This document shows, piece by piece, positions 34,701 to 48,300 of a DNA stretch of 64,000 nt (positions within the stretch are counted from its first letter, which is position 1; each line of letters opens with the position of its first letter). The notes beneath the pieces are model-generated. The model worked only from the letters and a program-made list of their open reading frames with translations, searched no databases and was not told the DNA's origin. The stretch is from assembly GCA_036571765.1 (NCBI GenBank), contig BROE01000016.1, positions 18,146,992 to 18,210,991 of the forward strand. The letters are read 5' to 3'. This DNA is from Plecoglossus altivelis (lineage: Eukaryota; Chordata; Actinopteri; Osmeriformes; Plecoglossidae). A program made the translations under genes and the position numbers.

Positions 34701-36745
34701 AGCACGCACATCACCATCCTAATCAGCACACACACATGCAAGTAAGTTTTACGACATCTCAATCGCCCATGCATAAGAGTCATCGCTGCTCGCTACAGCA
34801 ACATCGCACATCAGCATCGACTGTGTGCATTGAATGAGTCACAACAACTTCACATCATCGCCACATGCTAGTTTGTATGTGTAAAGGGTCCACAATGCTC
34901 AGTCAGCACACAACACATCACAGCATCACATGCTAAAGTCATCAACACTCATTACATGCCATGTGTGTGTGTGTGCCATGTCTGATGGGATTGTGCGAGG
35001 TATGTATACAACGAGTCGTGTCCAGTCAGCTACGATGCATGAAAGGTCACTCACGCACTACAGATGCACACACACACATGCATATGTCGACTCTCACCAT
35101 ACAATTCGACTGCCAATTAAGGTGTCTGACACTTACGCACATCGTGCAGTGTGTGTGTGGCTTTAATCATGTGTGGGTGTGTGTGTGGTTGTGAGGGTAT
35201 GTGTGTGGTTGTGTATGTGAGAGTGTGTGAATCTGTGTGTGTTTGTGTGTTGGTTGTGTGATTTCTATGTGTGTGGGTGTGTGTTGGCCGTTGTGTGTGT
35301 GGTGTGTGTGTGTGGTTTGCCTTTATGCTGAGCATTGTGTGGTGGTTGGCTTATGCATGTTTTGTGTGTGTGTGTGTGTGTGGTGTGTGTGTCCATGCTA
35401 AGAGTCCCCACACAAGCACCACTAAAGCCACACAACACTACACACACACACCACACAAAGGCATACAACCTCCACACCACACAACTCACACACCTCACAC
35501 ACCAACACACAGGCATTGAAAGCGCCACCACACTACACCACACACACACCACACATCATGCATCTCACATCCACACAACCACACACACACACTATCACAC
35601 ACACACAACACATACATACAAGCCACACACGCACACACATGCCAACACACAATTGGCATAAAGTCCCGACCATCACACACATACACACACCCTACACACA
35701 ATCAGACATACAAAACGCAGCACATCTAGCATCACACACACACACATGCCATCCATAGCCCAGCCCCACACACAACACACACACACACCACTCACGCACG
35801 CACCCCTCACACGCACGCCTCTAACCCCAGTTTGGCTGATAAATCCCACACACACACACATCACACACACACACACACCCACCACACAATGCATACAGCA
35901 AGTCCCACACACAACACACACCACAGCAAAGCATAACAATCCACACACACACACACACATACACACATCATACACAGCCCACACACGCAAGCACACACTA
36001 ACACTGGCATTAATAATCCACACACATCTACACACACTCCACCACACACAACACACACAGTGCGTTCATAAGTCCACAATCACACACCACACTACACTAC
36101 ACACATATGCATTATAAGTTCTCCACACCAACACACACACACACTGCTTATAAGCTCCACACCCACACACAGTACTACACCACTACCACACACTGATTTC
36201 CGATTACAATTCCACCCCACACACACTCTAAACAACTACCCATATGCCCCACTACACAGTCCCACAATTAACTCAACACGAACACCACCACACATCTGCA
36301 TAAAGTCCACCAACACTCACACACACACACCACACACACACACACACACATGCACTAACGATCCCACACACACACACAGCACACACACCAACATGCATAA
36401 ACCCGTCCACACACAACACACACACACTTGCATAAAAGTCCACTCACAACACACACGACACACACACATGCTCATGAATCCACACACACACACAGCATAA
36501 CGTCCACACACACAAACACACACACACACAGCACCACATGCAGTAAAGTCCCACACACAACACACCACACACGATGACATGCAAAGTCCCACACACCAAC
36601 AACACAACACACGTGCATTAAAGTCCACACGACACACCACACACACACACATCAACTACACCACACACACACACACCTACACACATCGGCATAAAGTCCA
36701 CATCACCACCCACCACACACAACCACACACACAATCTAAAGTCCA

Positions 36746-36786
<41 letters not shown>

Positions 36787-39142
36787 CATAAAGTCCACAC
36801 ACACACACACACAGACACAGCTCTCTTCAGCCACTGACCCTCCTCACCTCTCTCCTCTCTGACATTCTGCTGCCATCTTTTATGGAGATTTCTAATGTCC
36901 TTTGTCTCACCTCATGAAAGGAGACCCTCTCTGTCTCTAAAGGTTAGGAACAAGGTATCCCATCATCATCATCTCTTTCTGGTGTCCTCTGAAGTAAGAG
37001 CAGACATACGAACAAAAGTACAATGAGAATGACAGCAAAACAAAGGAATATGAAAGTAGCCAGATAATGAGGCTCACCAGGGCAGTTTGACTGGAGACCT
37101 GATGGCCTCCTCTCCCCTTCTCTCCTCCTGTCCCCTCTCCTCTCCCCTTCTCTCCTCCCCTCTCCTCTTTCCCATCTCCTCTCTTCTCTTATCCTGTCCT
37201 CTCTTCTATCTCCTCCCCTCCTCTCTCCCTTCTCCTCTCCCCTCCTCTTTCCCATCTTCACTCTTCTCTCCTCCCCTCTTCTCTCCTCTCTTCCTGTCCT
37301 CTCTCTCATCTCCTTCCTCTCCTCCCCCTCTTCCCTCCACCTGCCCTCTCCCCTCCCCTCCTCTCCTCCTTCCCCTCTTCTCTCTCCCCTCCCCTCCTCT
37401 TTCCCCTCATCCCTCCCCTCCTCCTTCCCCTCTTCTCTCTCCCCTCCCCTCCTCCCCCCAGGTGGTGATGAGTCAGAGGTTGGGAGCCAGCCTGAGGAGG
37501 AAGGTGAGCGAGACAGAGACTCAGCTTCTCGCCCTCCACGAAGCCAAGCTTGCTGCCGTGTCAGGTGACTGACATCACTTCCTCCAACCTATCAGACTAG
37601 AGGATGAGAAAAACATTATTGTCCATTAAACTGACATGAAATTGAAATGTGCCTTTGGCATTGGTATCATAGTAAATGACAGTGAAGAGAAACTTGAAGA
37701 CGTGTCCAGTAGCAGTGCTCCTAAACTGGCTGGTTATCAGATCTGATTCATCTATCACACATCAGACATAACTAATCAAGCTTATAACCATCAGATCTGT
37801 TTCATCTACCTCACATCAGACATGACTAATCAACCCTATAACCATCAGATCTGTTTCATCTATCTCACGTCAGACATGACTAATCAAGCTTATAACCATC
37901 AGATCTGTTTCATCTATCACACATCAGACATAACTAATCAAGCTTATAACCATCAGATCTGTTTCATCTACCTCACATCAGACATAACTAATCAACCCTA
38001 TAACCATCAGATCTGTTTCATCTACCTCACATCAGACATAACTAATCAACCCTATAACCATCACATCTGTTTCATCTACCTCACGTCAGACATAACTAAT
38101 CAACCCTATAACCATCAGATCTGTTTCATCTACCTCACATCAGACATAACTAATCAAGCTTCTAACCATCAGATCTGTTTCATCTATCACACATCAGACA
38201 TAACTAATCAACCCTATAACCATCAGATCTGTTTCATCTACCTCACAACAGACATAACTAATCAAGCTTCTAACCATCAGATCTGTTTCATCTACCTCAC
38301 GTCAGACATAACTAATCAACCCTATAACCATCAGATCTGTTTCATCTATCACACATCAGACATAACTAATCAAGCTTATAACCATCAGATCTGTTTCATC
38401 TACCTCACATCAGACATAACTAATCAAGCCTATAACCAGCAGGTCACATCCTTAGAGCCCTGCGTGACTGAGACGTCTGTCTGTTCCCAGGTAACGACTT
38501 CAGCAGCGCCAGGGAGCTGAAGGCTGAGATGAGGGGGGTGTACGCAGAGAGGGAGCGTCTGGATGGCCTGAGCAAGAGGCTCCATAGCCTGAGTGCCGGG
38601 AACAGCCAGGAACTGGCCAGATTGAAGGACCAGCAGCAGCTGCTGAGGCAGGAGTTGGAGGAGAGAGTGGCCCAGCACGGTGAGTCTAAAGCAGGCCACA
38701 ATGCTGCAGGTCTCCCCTAGGACAGATACACTCCTGGAAGTCCTAACTGAGTGTTCTGTTTAAGGGTCAAACCTGACTAGACACTATCTGGGAGTACTTG
38801 TGCATGCGTGAATATTTAGACTTAGAATTTTTCAAAGAGTTCCTGTCATTACCGGCAGATACCTTTTCAAATACCCCCAAACAACACGCATCCGGAAGAT
38901 TCCTGAGCAGCAAAGCATGCTCATGAGAAGGAAAGATTTGAAAGAAAATGATTTTCTGTTACTTTGGGCTCCTCGCTGTGAGCTGGCGTCAATTAAAGAT
39001 GAAAATCCTCGGGTGGAAAAGAGAAAGACTGTCTGCTGGGCCTTCACACAGGCATCAGGAGAGGAAGGAGAACGACAGAGATCAGCTTCAGATAGTGTGA
39101 AGTGTCCAATTACCTCCTCGCTAGGACAGTGGGGCCCCATGG

Positions 39143-39196
<54 letters not shown>

Positions 39197-39309
39197 AACT
39201 CCCCCTCAATTGAAGAGGATGTTTGGTGCCATTTTGAGGCTTTTGATGGTCTGGCCTCCTGGTGATGGTGTGTGTGTGTGTGTGTAGGTGTGTGTATGGC
39301 TGTGTGTGG

Positions 39310-39348
<39 letters not shown>

Positions 39349-42300
39349 ATAAATGGATCATGACAGCACCAGCTGCACTGCTACCATCCTCAGCGCATTT
39401 GTCATAGCCATCTATCTAAAAAAGGTCACTTTGTTCTCTGAGCTTGGAGACTGGAGGGGGAGGCAGAAAGTGACAAGCCCAGGATAGTGAGGCTTGGCTG
39501 GGGCAGAAGGTTCCAGGGCAGTGCTACCACCCCCAGGTTAGACTAGATGTAATCTACTGTAACAACCAGATTGGATCCTGCCATCGAAGACGTTCTAAGA
39601 TATAGTTTCGTCATCGTCTGGCTGGTAGGTCTTTTTCGCACGCGGACGCTGCATGTAACATGATTTTCTGAGATGTTTTAAATTCCGAGCGGTATTGAAT
39701 AATAGTTTGTGTGGAGTGACTTGACATTCTAGTCAGTCAAGCGTATTTTAAGAATAAGTGGCATCTGTAGTCACACAGTATGATGTCAGAGATGGGGGGG
39801 TGAGAGGGGGCCCCAGTGGATACAGTCCTGAGACGCTGACTGGTGTATTGTGAGTGGGTTTCCTTGCATCCACACTCCTGCTGTACAGACTACAAGAACG
39901 AACAGGGTTTTTTGTCATTGGGAAAGAGCTGTCATATATCCAGTACCACTAGGGGGCACTGTTCTATTAGTTCTGTCAGAACAGACCAGGAGAGTCATTT
40001 GTCTTTGAGGTAGGTTCTGGTTATAGACTCAAATCAGTGGTTTATGTGATAATAAACTAGCAAGTTACGCCACCGATAAGCTAGCTACCGTAGATGTACA
40101 GTATTTATACTGTGCTTAGGAGTATAGATGAAGAGAGGATGACTGTGTTCAACAGTTTACCTCGGCTGCACCAGCAGTCAGACACCAGAACCAGACCCTC
40201 AGCTCTGGGAGCCCGAGGGAGCCTGACTCAGAGAGGCCTGGGTCTAACATCGTCGTCGCCATCGCTCCCGGGAGCGTAGCGAGCCAGCGAGCGTGGTTAA
40301 TGTGACACGCTCGCATTCCTCTGAAACAAAAGGCCTTGACTTCAGGTGGGTTGGCGTCACAATGTGGGGAGAGATGGTGAGTTAATGAGGGGTTGTGCGC
40401 TGAGCTAAAGTGCACAAAGTAAGCGAACACAATACTACAGGCTGAACGCCACAATGGCTGTCTGACACAACACTGGGGTCTCATTAAACTGTCACCCCCT
40501 TGGGTAATAAGAGGCTGGCGCACGCTAGTTGAAACTGATAGCTTCAGCGCTATGTACAATGCATTAGCATGTCTTACGCTGGAGGGGGGTGGAATAGCAT
40601 GGCGCATTCAAAGACAAGTTAGAGCACTTTTTTGGTTTTTAAGTTTACAAAAATAAAACTACCAGATTAAGTAAAGAGAATAAGATTAAGTAGGAGAATA
40701 GCTGTGGTATGAAAAGAGCCATGTTCCTGTTAGTACTTTCAGTTCACAGAGAAACAGTCCATTGGATGAAGTAAGAGTTGGATGAAGTATTGGATGAAGC
40801 ATTGGATGAAGTAAGAGTTAATACTCACTAGTGGACCTCTAGACTGTTTAGAGGTCAGTTCAGCGGTTCTTCCTGTTGGCCTGGTGACATTACACACTCA
40901 AGTACTAGTGCTCATACCTCCCACTCTCTGCTCTGACAAAGGCAGCTTTCGTGCTAACTGATAGCATCATGATTCCCCAGGCGAGATGACCACAGAGACT
41001 AAATGCACAGATAAATAATTGAAAAGATGTGTTGTTGTTGTTTTTTTGAAAGACTGTGAACGACCCCACAGCATTGGCCTGTGTTCAGGATACAAACAGT
41101 GGATTGCTTCATTTTGATGAGTGTAAAATGTTGATGGCCGTTGCCATATTCTGCTCTAATTCATTTGTTGCTGCCTTGTTTGTTTGCTGGTCCTGGCGTC
41201 CCCAGGCCGGCATTATTCTGAACTATACCGGTGGCGTGTTATTAAATATGTACACTTGAATATTACAAACTGTCCAAGCAAAATACCCTCAGCATTGCTT
41301 TGACTAGTTTGTTTTGGCAGTTTGCAAGGAAAGCATCCCTCTTTTTCCCTTCTCCCTCCCTCTCCCTCTTTCTCTCTCCCTCCCTCTCCCTCTTTCTCTC
41401 TCCCTCCTACCTCCCTCCCTCTTTCTCTCTCCCTCCTCCTGCCTCTCCTTCTTTCTCCCTCCTACCTCCCTCCCTCTTTCTCCCTCCCTCCCTCTGCCTC
41501 TCTCTCCCCCCTCCTCCCTCCCCTCTCCCCCTCCCGCGCGGCAGACGCCTCCAATGTCACCTCTGTGCTGTGGTGCATGATGGGATACTGGTTTGTGCTG
41601 TGCTTCCCAGCATGCTCTGAGTGTTGGTCCAGGACAAACGTCACATGATCTGGGATCAGCTCTGATGTCATTAAACCGGGCAGGACGTGAGTGAAGCAGC
41701 ATTGGCTGACAGGACAGCAGACGCGTCTCCCTCATGACTCTGTTAGACTCACAGTGAGGTGACAGTCACGTGCTTGTATGATTGAGACTAAGTAATAGGC
41801 GTTTTGTATGAAGGTGTTCTAACCTGCCTGATCAGGTGTGTCACTCAGCATTAGTTCAGTAATAGAGCTGTGATCCCAGTGCCTTGCACCATAATATAAC
41901 GCCTTGCTAGAGCCTAATCACCTGCTAAAGACGTGTGAACACGGACATGGCTTCGAATCTCAACTTTAAACTTAGATCAGGGATCGCGATTATCCTAACG
42001 CTCGCCCCGTCGGCCTCAGAGCGACTGCAAAGACGCGGGGCGCTAACGCAGAGACGAGGCCTCGGTAATGAGCTCTAACAACAAAAGGAAATACCCCCCC
42101 CCACCCCCCACCTGATTAACCTGAATGTGTCTCTCTCCGTCTGAACAGCGAGATAGGAGATGTGTTAGGATGGCTGAGTTCTGAGCTCAGGAAAGTGCTC
42201 TTACTGTGTGGTAGCTGGAGTCTGTCTGAAGCGTTCCCTGGATGTAATTAGATGAGAGGTAAGTAGAGCATAGAATGCGTGCAGGTGATGTACTAAGGGA

Positions 42301-45300
42301 GAGAGAGAGGGGGAGGGAGAGAGAGGGGGAAGGGGGGAAGGAGAGGGGGGAGGCTTTGTGAAAGGCTTTTAGGACTGTGCTTTTGGGGGGAAATCTCCTC
42401 GCCTTGTCTCTTAATGTTTAGCCAGATTCAATCATCAGTGGAGTAAGTAATGTTGCAGGAGTAGAGGGACTGGGGTATTCTCATTCACACGTTAGAGACG
42501 GGGAGGAAAATCACACTTTTCTACAGCGCATGAAACACTTGGTAAAGTGTACGTTGATGGCAGTACAATTTCACGGTTGAGAATTGAAAATAATTTGTAC
42601 GTGGAGTGTATTTTCCGATTTTTGGAGAGAGAGTCCTCGTTGTAGGCTTACTATGTCGCCTGTGGTGGTCGCGGATCTTGCGGGTGTGTTCACGCAGTTG
42701 GCTGCAGTCGTAGCAGCTTCCTGGTGAGGCCTGAGGTGGAGGTGGACACGCTGTCAGCGGGGGGTCTCATCACACAGCCTTCTCTGCACCCGGTAGAACG
42801 GAGAGATGCTCTTAACCGTGTAACCGTTGACCTGTCGGTTAATACTGTCGGTGAAACCGTGTTGCCAATTTAGCGACACCGTTGCTAGATTTAACAACTT
42901 TTCACCTTCCCTAGTGTCAGAAATTGAGAGTGATAAATTTAGCGACTCCATGCTACTTTGGCAATCTCCGTTTTTGTTGTTGAGCAAATCAACAACAAAA
43001 ATACTGGAAATATTAGTTTAATTGTAAACAGGCTACATGTTCATTATCATAGTCACCAGTCACGAGGAACAGCTATCTATGCGTTTTCGTTTTGTTCGTC
43101 TAAATGTGTTTTTGCTGTTTTGTTTTGTTGTTGATGTTGCTAGGTGTGTTCATCAACCCAAAGAACATTCGTTGTATTCGTTTTAACTGGTCACGGACGC
43201 GTCCATTCTACATCTTATCGGTCAAGCGGTTGATGGTCGTTAACGAGAGTCGGTTATCGGTTCAGTATTTAAACCCTGGTATGGCGTGCAGAAGACTGCC
43301 TAGGCTTCATCTGCGTAATGATGAGGCCAAGCCTGGGTCCAGACTCGTTTAACGGTCGGAGACTCCAACTCAGTCACACCAGGTATTTTCTCTTCCTGGT
43401 TATTCTCTGTTATTTGGTTTCTTAACGCCATACCGGTTGCCTCTCATTTGTCGCGCGACGCGAGTCTTCGTGATAGACTTGGTTTTTATTGCGTTCTTCT
43501 TCATTACAAGCTGATGAAAGAATCGACGTGTTACACACTTCCGGTCACAGAGATGCATAAATACTATGAGAGCGCGAGCAAGATAAGCACTTTACTACCG
43601 TCGAAGCCCACGAACTGTCATTACAGCTTGACTACCTTACAGGTGTGTAGTTCAGGGTTAATCTTTGTTTTCTCATCGGTGGCCGATAGAATGATCTATT
43701 TCCCTGTGTGATTGGGTTAAGTCAGAGGTAGTGTGATAAGAGAAGTCATGGGGAGTTCAAACTCTTTTTTTTTTCTTTTTTTTTGGCCTGAAGGAAAACG
43801 AGCCCTCATGAATTTGCAAACCAGTGGATTCTGAGTGGAACATGATGGTGAACCTTCACATGTATTATGGATCCTCTACTAAATGACTGGATCTTTTCTT
43901 TTTCAATTTTAAATGCAGATTTTATGCCCAGTTCCTGCCAACAGAAACGGTCTCCTACAGACTGAAAGGAAGTTGACATGTTCCAGGAAATACCTCGCCG
44001 TGTCCCAATGTATGTGTTGCTAAGTTGCTGTGTACAACCCTCCATACTGGATTGTCATATTTGTCCGTGTACATTATGAGTAGTGTTTAATGTTTATATT
44101 TTACATTTCCGATGAGAGTTTTTGCAAACGAACACAGCATCATAGTAATAGCATGGGCTAATTCCATCCAAACCACTGAACTAAATCTCAGAAACATGCT
44201 ACTCTCCCTACAAGTGTGTCTCCTAACTCTTGAACAAAGATGTCAGGTTTGACAAAGACCAGCGGAATAGAAGGACAAACTCAGACCTGTCCTGATCTGC
44301 CATCTTTCACCTGTCCTGCTGGACCACCTGTCCTGCCAGCTCAGACCAACACTGTGCTGCTGGACCCAGCTCAGACCAACACTGTCCTGCTGGACCCAGC
44401 TCAGACCAACACTGTGCTGCTGGACCCAGCTCAGACCAACACTGTGCTGCTGGACCCAGCTCAGACCAACACTGTGCTGCTGGGCCCAGCTCAGACCAAT
44501 CTGCACGGATGATTCAGAGCTGTTCCTCTCTCTGTCCCTGATGTGTGGAGATGATTCAAAGCTGATAGCAGCCCTCCCTGGAGATCTCCTCAGCTCCTAG
44601 GGGCCGTCTGAAGTTACACCGTCACATTCAGTCCTGACACCCTCACATTCAGGCCTTACACCCTCACATTCAGGCCTTACACCCTCACATTCAGTCCTGA
44701 CACCCTCACATTCAGGCCTTACACCCTCACATTCAGGCCTGACACCCTCACATTCAGGCCTGACACCCTCACATTCAGGCCTGACACCCTCACATTCAGG
44801 CCTTACACCCTCACATGACACCCTCACATTCAGGCCTGACACCCTCACATTCAGGCCTTACACCCTCACATACAGTCCTTACACCCTCACATTCAGGCCT
44901 GACACCCTCACATTCAGCCCTGACACCCTCACATTCAGGCCTGACACCCTCACATTCAGGCCTGACACCCTCACATGACCCCCTCACATACAGTCCTTAC
45001 ACCCTCACATTCAGGCCTGACACCCTCACATGACCCCCTCACATTCAGGCCTGACACCCTCACATTCAGTCCTTACACCCTCACATTCAGTCCTTACACC
45101 CTCACATGACACCCTCACATTCAGGCCTGACACCCTCACATTCAGGCCTGACACCCTCACATTCAGTCCTTACACCCTCACATTCAGTCCTTACAGCCTC
45201 ACATGACACCCTCACATTCAGGCCTGACACCCTCACATTCAGGCCTGACACCCTCACATTCAGGCCTGACACCCTCACATTCAGGCCTGACACCCTCACA

Positions 45301-48300
45301 TACAGTCCTTACACCCTCACATGACACCCTCACATTCAGGCCTTACACCCTCACATTCAGTCCTGACACCCTCACATTCAGGCCTGACACCCTCACATTC
45401 AGTCCTTACACCCTCACATGACACCCTCACATACAGTCCTTACACCCTCACATTCAGGCCTGACACCCTCACATACAGTCCTTACACCCTCACATTCAGG
45501 CCTGACACCCTCACATACAGTCCTGACACCCTCACATGACACCCTCACATTCAGGCCTGACACCCTCACATGACACCCTCACATTCAGGCCTGACACCCT
45601 CACATGACACCCTCACATTCAGGCCTGACACCCTCACATTCAGTCCTTACACCCTCACATGACACCCTCACATTCAGTCCTTACACCCTCACATTCAGTC
45701 CTTACACCCTCACATTCAGTCCTTACACCCTCACATTCAGTCCTTACACAGCTTCCTCACAGCTTCTTGATTGTTCTCGTGCAAGAGCATGTTTACACTC
45801 GCGCACACAAACGGACTAATTACATTTTGTTCTGCGCAAACGTGTTAGCCCTAACCCTTGTTACACTCACATTCACACACAGTCTAAACATCCATATGCT
45901 TGCCCTGTTGTGTCATGTTACAGTACATATCTACTGACACCTTCTAACCCTAATGCCTTAACACCCACATACCATGTGCAACGTCCTGCCATCAATCACA
46001 CACGCATTCGCACCACGACACACAGACACACCACACCTACACACACACAACATCACCAAACACACACCACACACACACAATCTGTGAGGTTACACAGATA
46101 CTGCAGTTCAAAACAAGATACCTGATTGTTGCAGATAGAGGGAACAGATAGACAGCTGTGTGTGTGAAGGTGTGTTCTTGATGCTCGTAACATCGAGGGT
46201 GTCGGTCTTAGTGCAGTAGAGCATGTCGCACTGAGGCGCGCTCGTTTGTGACTGATGTACGCTCAGTGTTCCGGTGCACATTGAGGCGCCTGGTAGGCTT
46301 TGTTGCTCTATGTGTAGCCTGACGATGTTACCGTGCATGTTGTGTGCATCACTGAGGGATTACGCTCGTATTGTGTAGCTTAGCCGGTCGTACGTGCATT
46401 GTGTGTGTATCATGACGTTGTGTTTGTGTGTGTTAGGGCGTACGTGCGTGTGTGTGTGTTAGGGCGTACGTGCGTGTAGCGATGACTGGTACAGTGCCAA
46501 GTTGTGGTCTTCGACATTGTAGTGTTAGCGCTGACACCCTCACATGACCCGCGGCTCAATTCAGTGCGTGCTGACTAGTGTGTACATCGAAGCTTGCTGT
46601 TTTTGTGTCTGTTTGTTACGGGATGACACCACTGCGTACCGTAGACTTGAGTGGTGTGTCCTGTACACCTGAGCGGTGTGCTCTTGTGGTGTGAGTGAGA
46701 GTTGTACGTTGCGCACCTCGTGTCTACACGATATGAGGCCGCTGATGTTTGCATCGCTCGCTCGTGAGAGTGTACGCGTCGCGTGCGCTGTAACATCGAG
46801 GTGGTCGCATTGTGTGTGTGTGAAGTGTCATTGATACCTGCAGTTAGTGTACACGACCGCACTGGGTGTGTTCTTTGTGTGAGTCAGATTACAGTGAGGG
46901 TGTGTTCGCTGTAGAGTGGTGCACCTGCAGTTCAGGAACTTGCGTGTGTCCATGAGGGTGTCGCTTTCGATGTGTGTGAAGGGTGTACGACACCCTCACG
47001 ATTCAGGTCCTTACGACGTGTCGCTACTAACGAGGTCAGATGTTCTAGTGTGTGTGTGACGCGGTGTACCCACAGCTGCCGTCAAGCTTCTTTTTGATTG
47101 TTCTCCGTGTACACGAGGTGCAAGATGTATGTTTGTAGCGACTGTGTCACGGGGCGGTTAGATGCTGTAAAATGGACTAAGTTGTACTAGGCATGTTGGT
47201 GGTTCTGGTTCTGCGAGAGAACGTGCTATCATGAGAGTAGGTGCCCATGTCATCAATCCATCGTTGATCTGTATACATCAGGCAGACTGCAATGCTTACT
47301 GATAAGCCACTGCTTGTACAGGAGAAAAAAGACTTGAAGGACAGTACTATAAGATGATTAGCACCCCAGTAGTGATTTACTAGTTGTAATCGACGCAGAG
47401 CTCCGTAGACCAGGACTTAGCGTCATGTCTTGAGTGGGTGCTGCGAATGAGACATCAGAGCCAAGATGCGCTGATGTGAGAATCCTAGATTGTGGTCGTG
47501 TACTAGAGGAAGAGGTCTTTGTGAAATTCATGATCGTGTCGTGTGTCCTCTAGTCTGGGTTGATAGTGTGAGAAGTAGTGGTTCTTGTATGAGTGCTAGC
47601 TTGTGATATTTCTGCTTGTCGTGATCAAGAGAGGCGTAGAAAGAATTGGATGATAACATGACCACGCGTGGCCTGTACAGGACATGTTGTGTGTGTGTGT
47701 AGGGTATGTGTATGTCGTGTGAATGATAGTGTGTGCGTGTGTGTGTGTGATGCATGCGTTTCATGACAGAGACTATCAAATGACGATGCTTCGAACTCAT
47801 AGAGCTGTAAGTGAGTATGCGAGCGAGAGAGAGATGTATACGCAGAAGACTACCATGCATGTATTGTCGACTGGATAGAAAGCGAGAGAGAGAGAAAGTG
47901 AAGGAGATGCTTTATGTAACCGATGCTGTTAGCATGAGCTGGTAGGAGAGGAGACAACTGGGGAGGTAGGTAGTTGGCACGCCAAAGCAGCGACATGACC
48001 TGTGAACACGTAACTCGGTCAGACTGTCCTCTACAGAAGAGAGACGATGACGCAGAGAGAGAGAGCATGATTCGCGGCACCGGAAGATCTTGTCACGATA
48101 GCTCAGCAGTCCTACGAGAGGAGCAGAGGAGACAGCGAGGCCGAAGAGACAGTTTAGGTTTAGAGAGATAGAGAGAGAGCACAAGGGACTGCTCCGGATG
48201 TCCGCTCCTCTCACGTCACGCACTCCTAGACGTCGTAGCAGAAAGCACATATTATTCTCTATAGCTCTATATGTCTCTTCTGCTCCCTCAGCAGGCGTAC

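Noticed and set aside
29495..36800. Long Cys/Val-rich and Thr/His-rich open frames on both strands
   Set aside because: They are translations of (CA)n/(GT)n satellite with no domain or codon structure.
44240..45819. Possible repeat protein genes (AQTNTVLLDP and TPSHSGL repeats)
   Set aside because: Periods of 30 and 21 bp keep frames open automatically; there are no flanking exons or non-repeat domains, and both lie in DISC1 intron 9.
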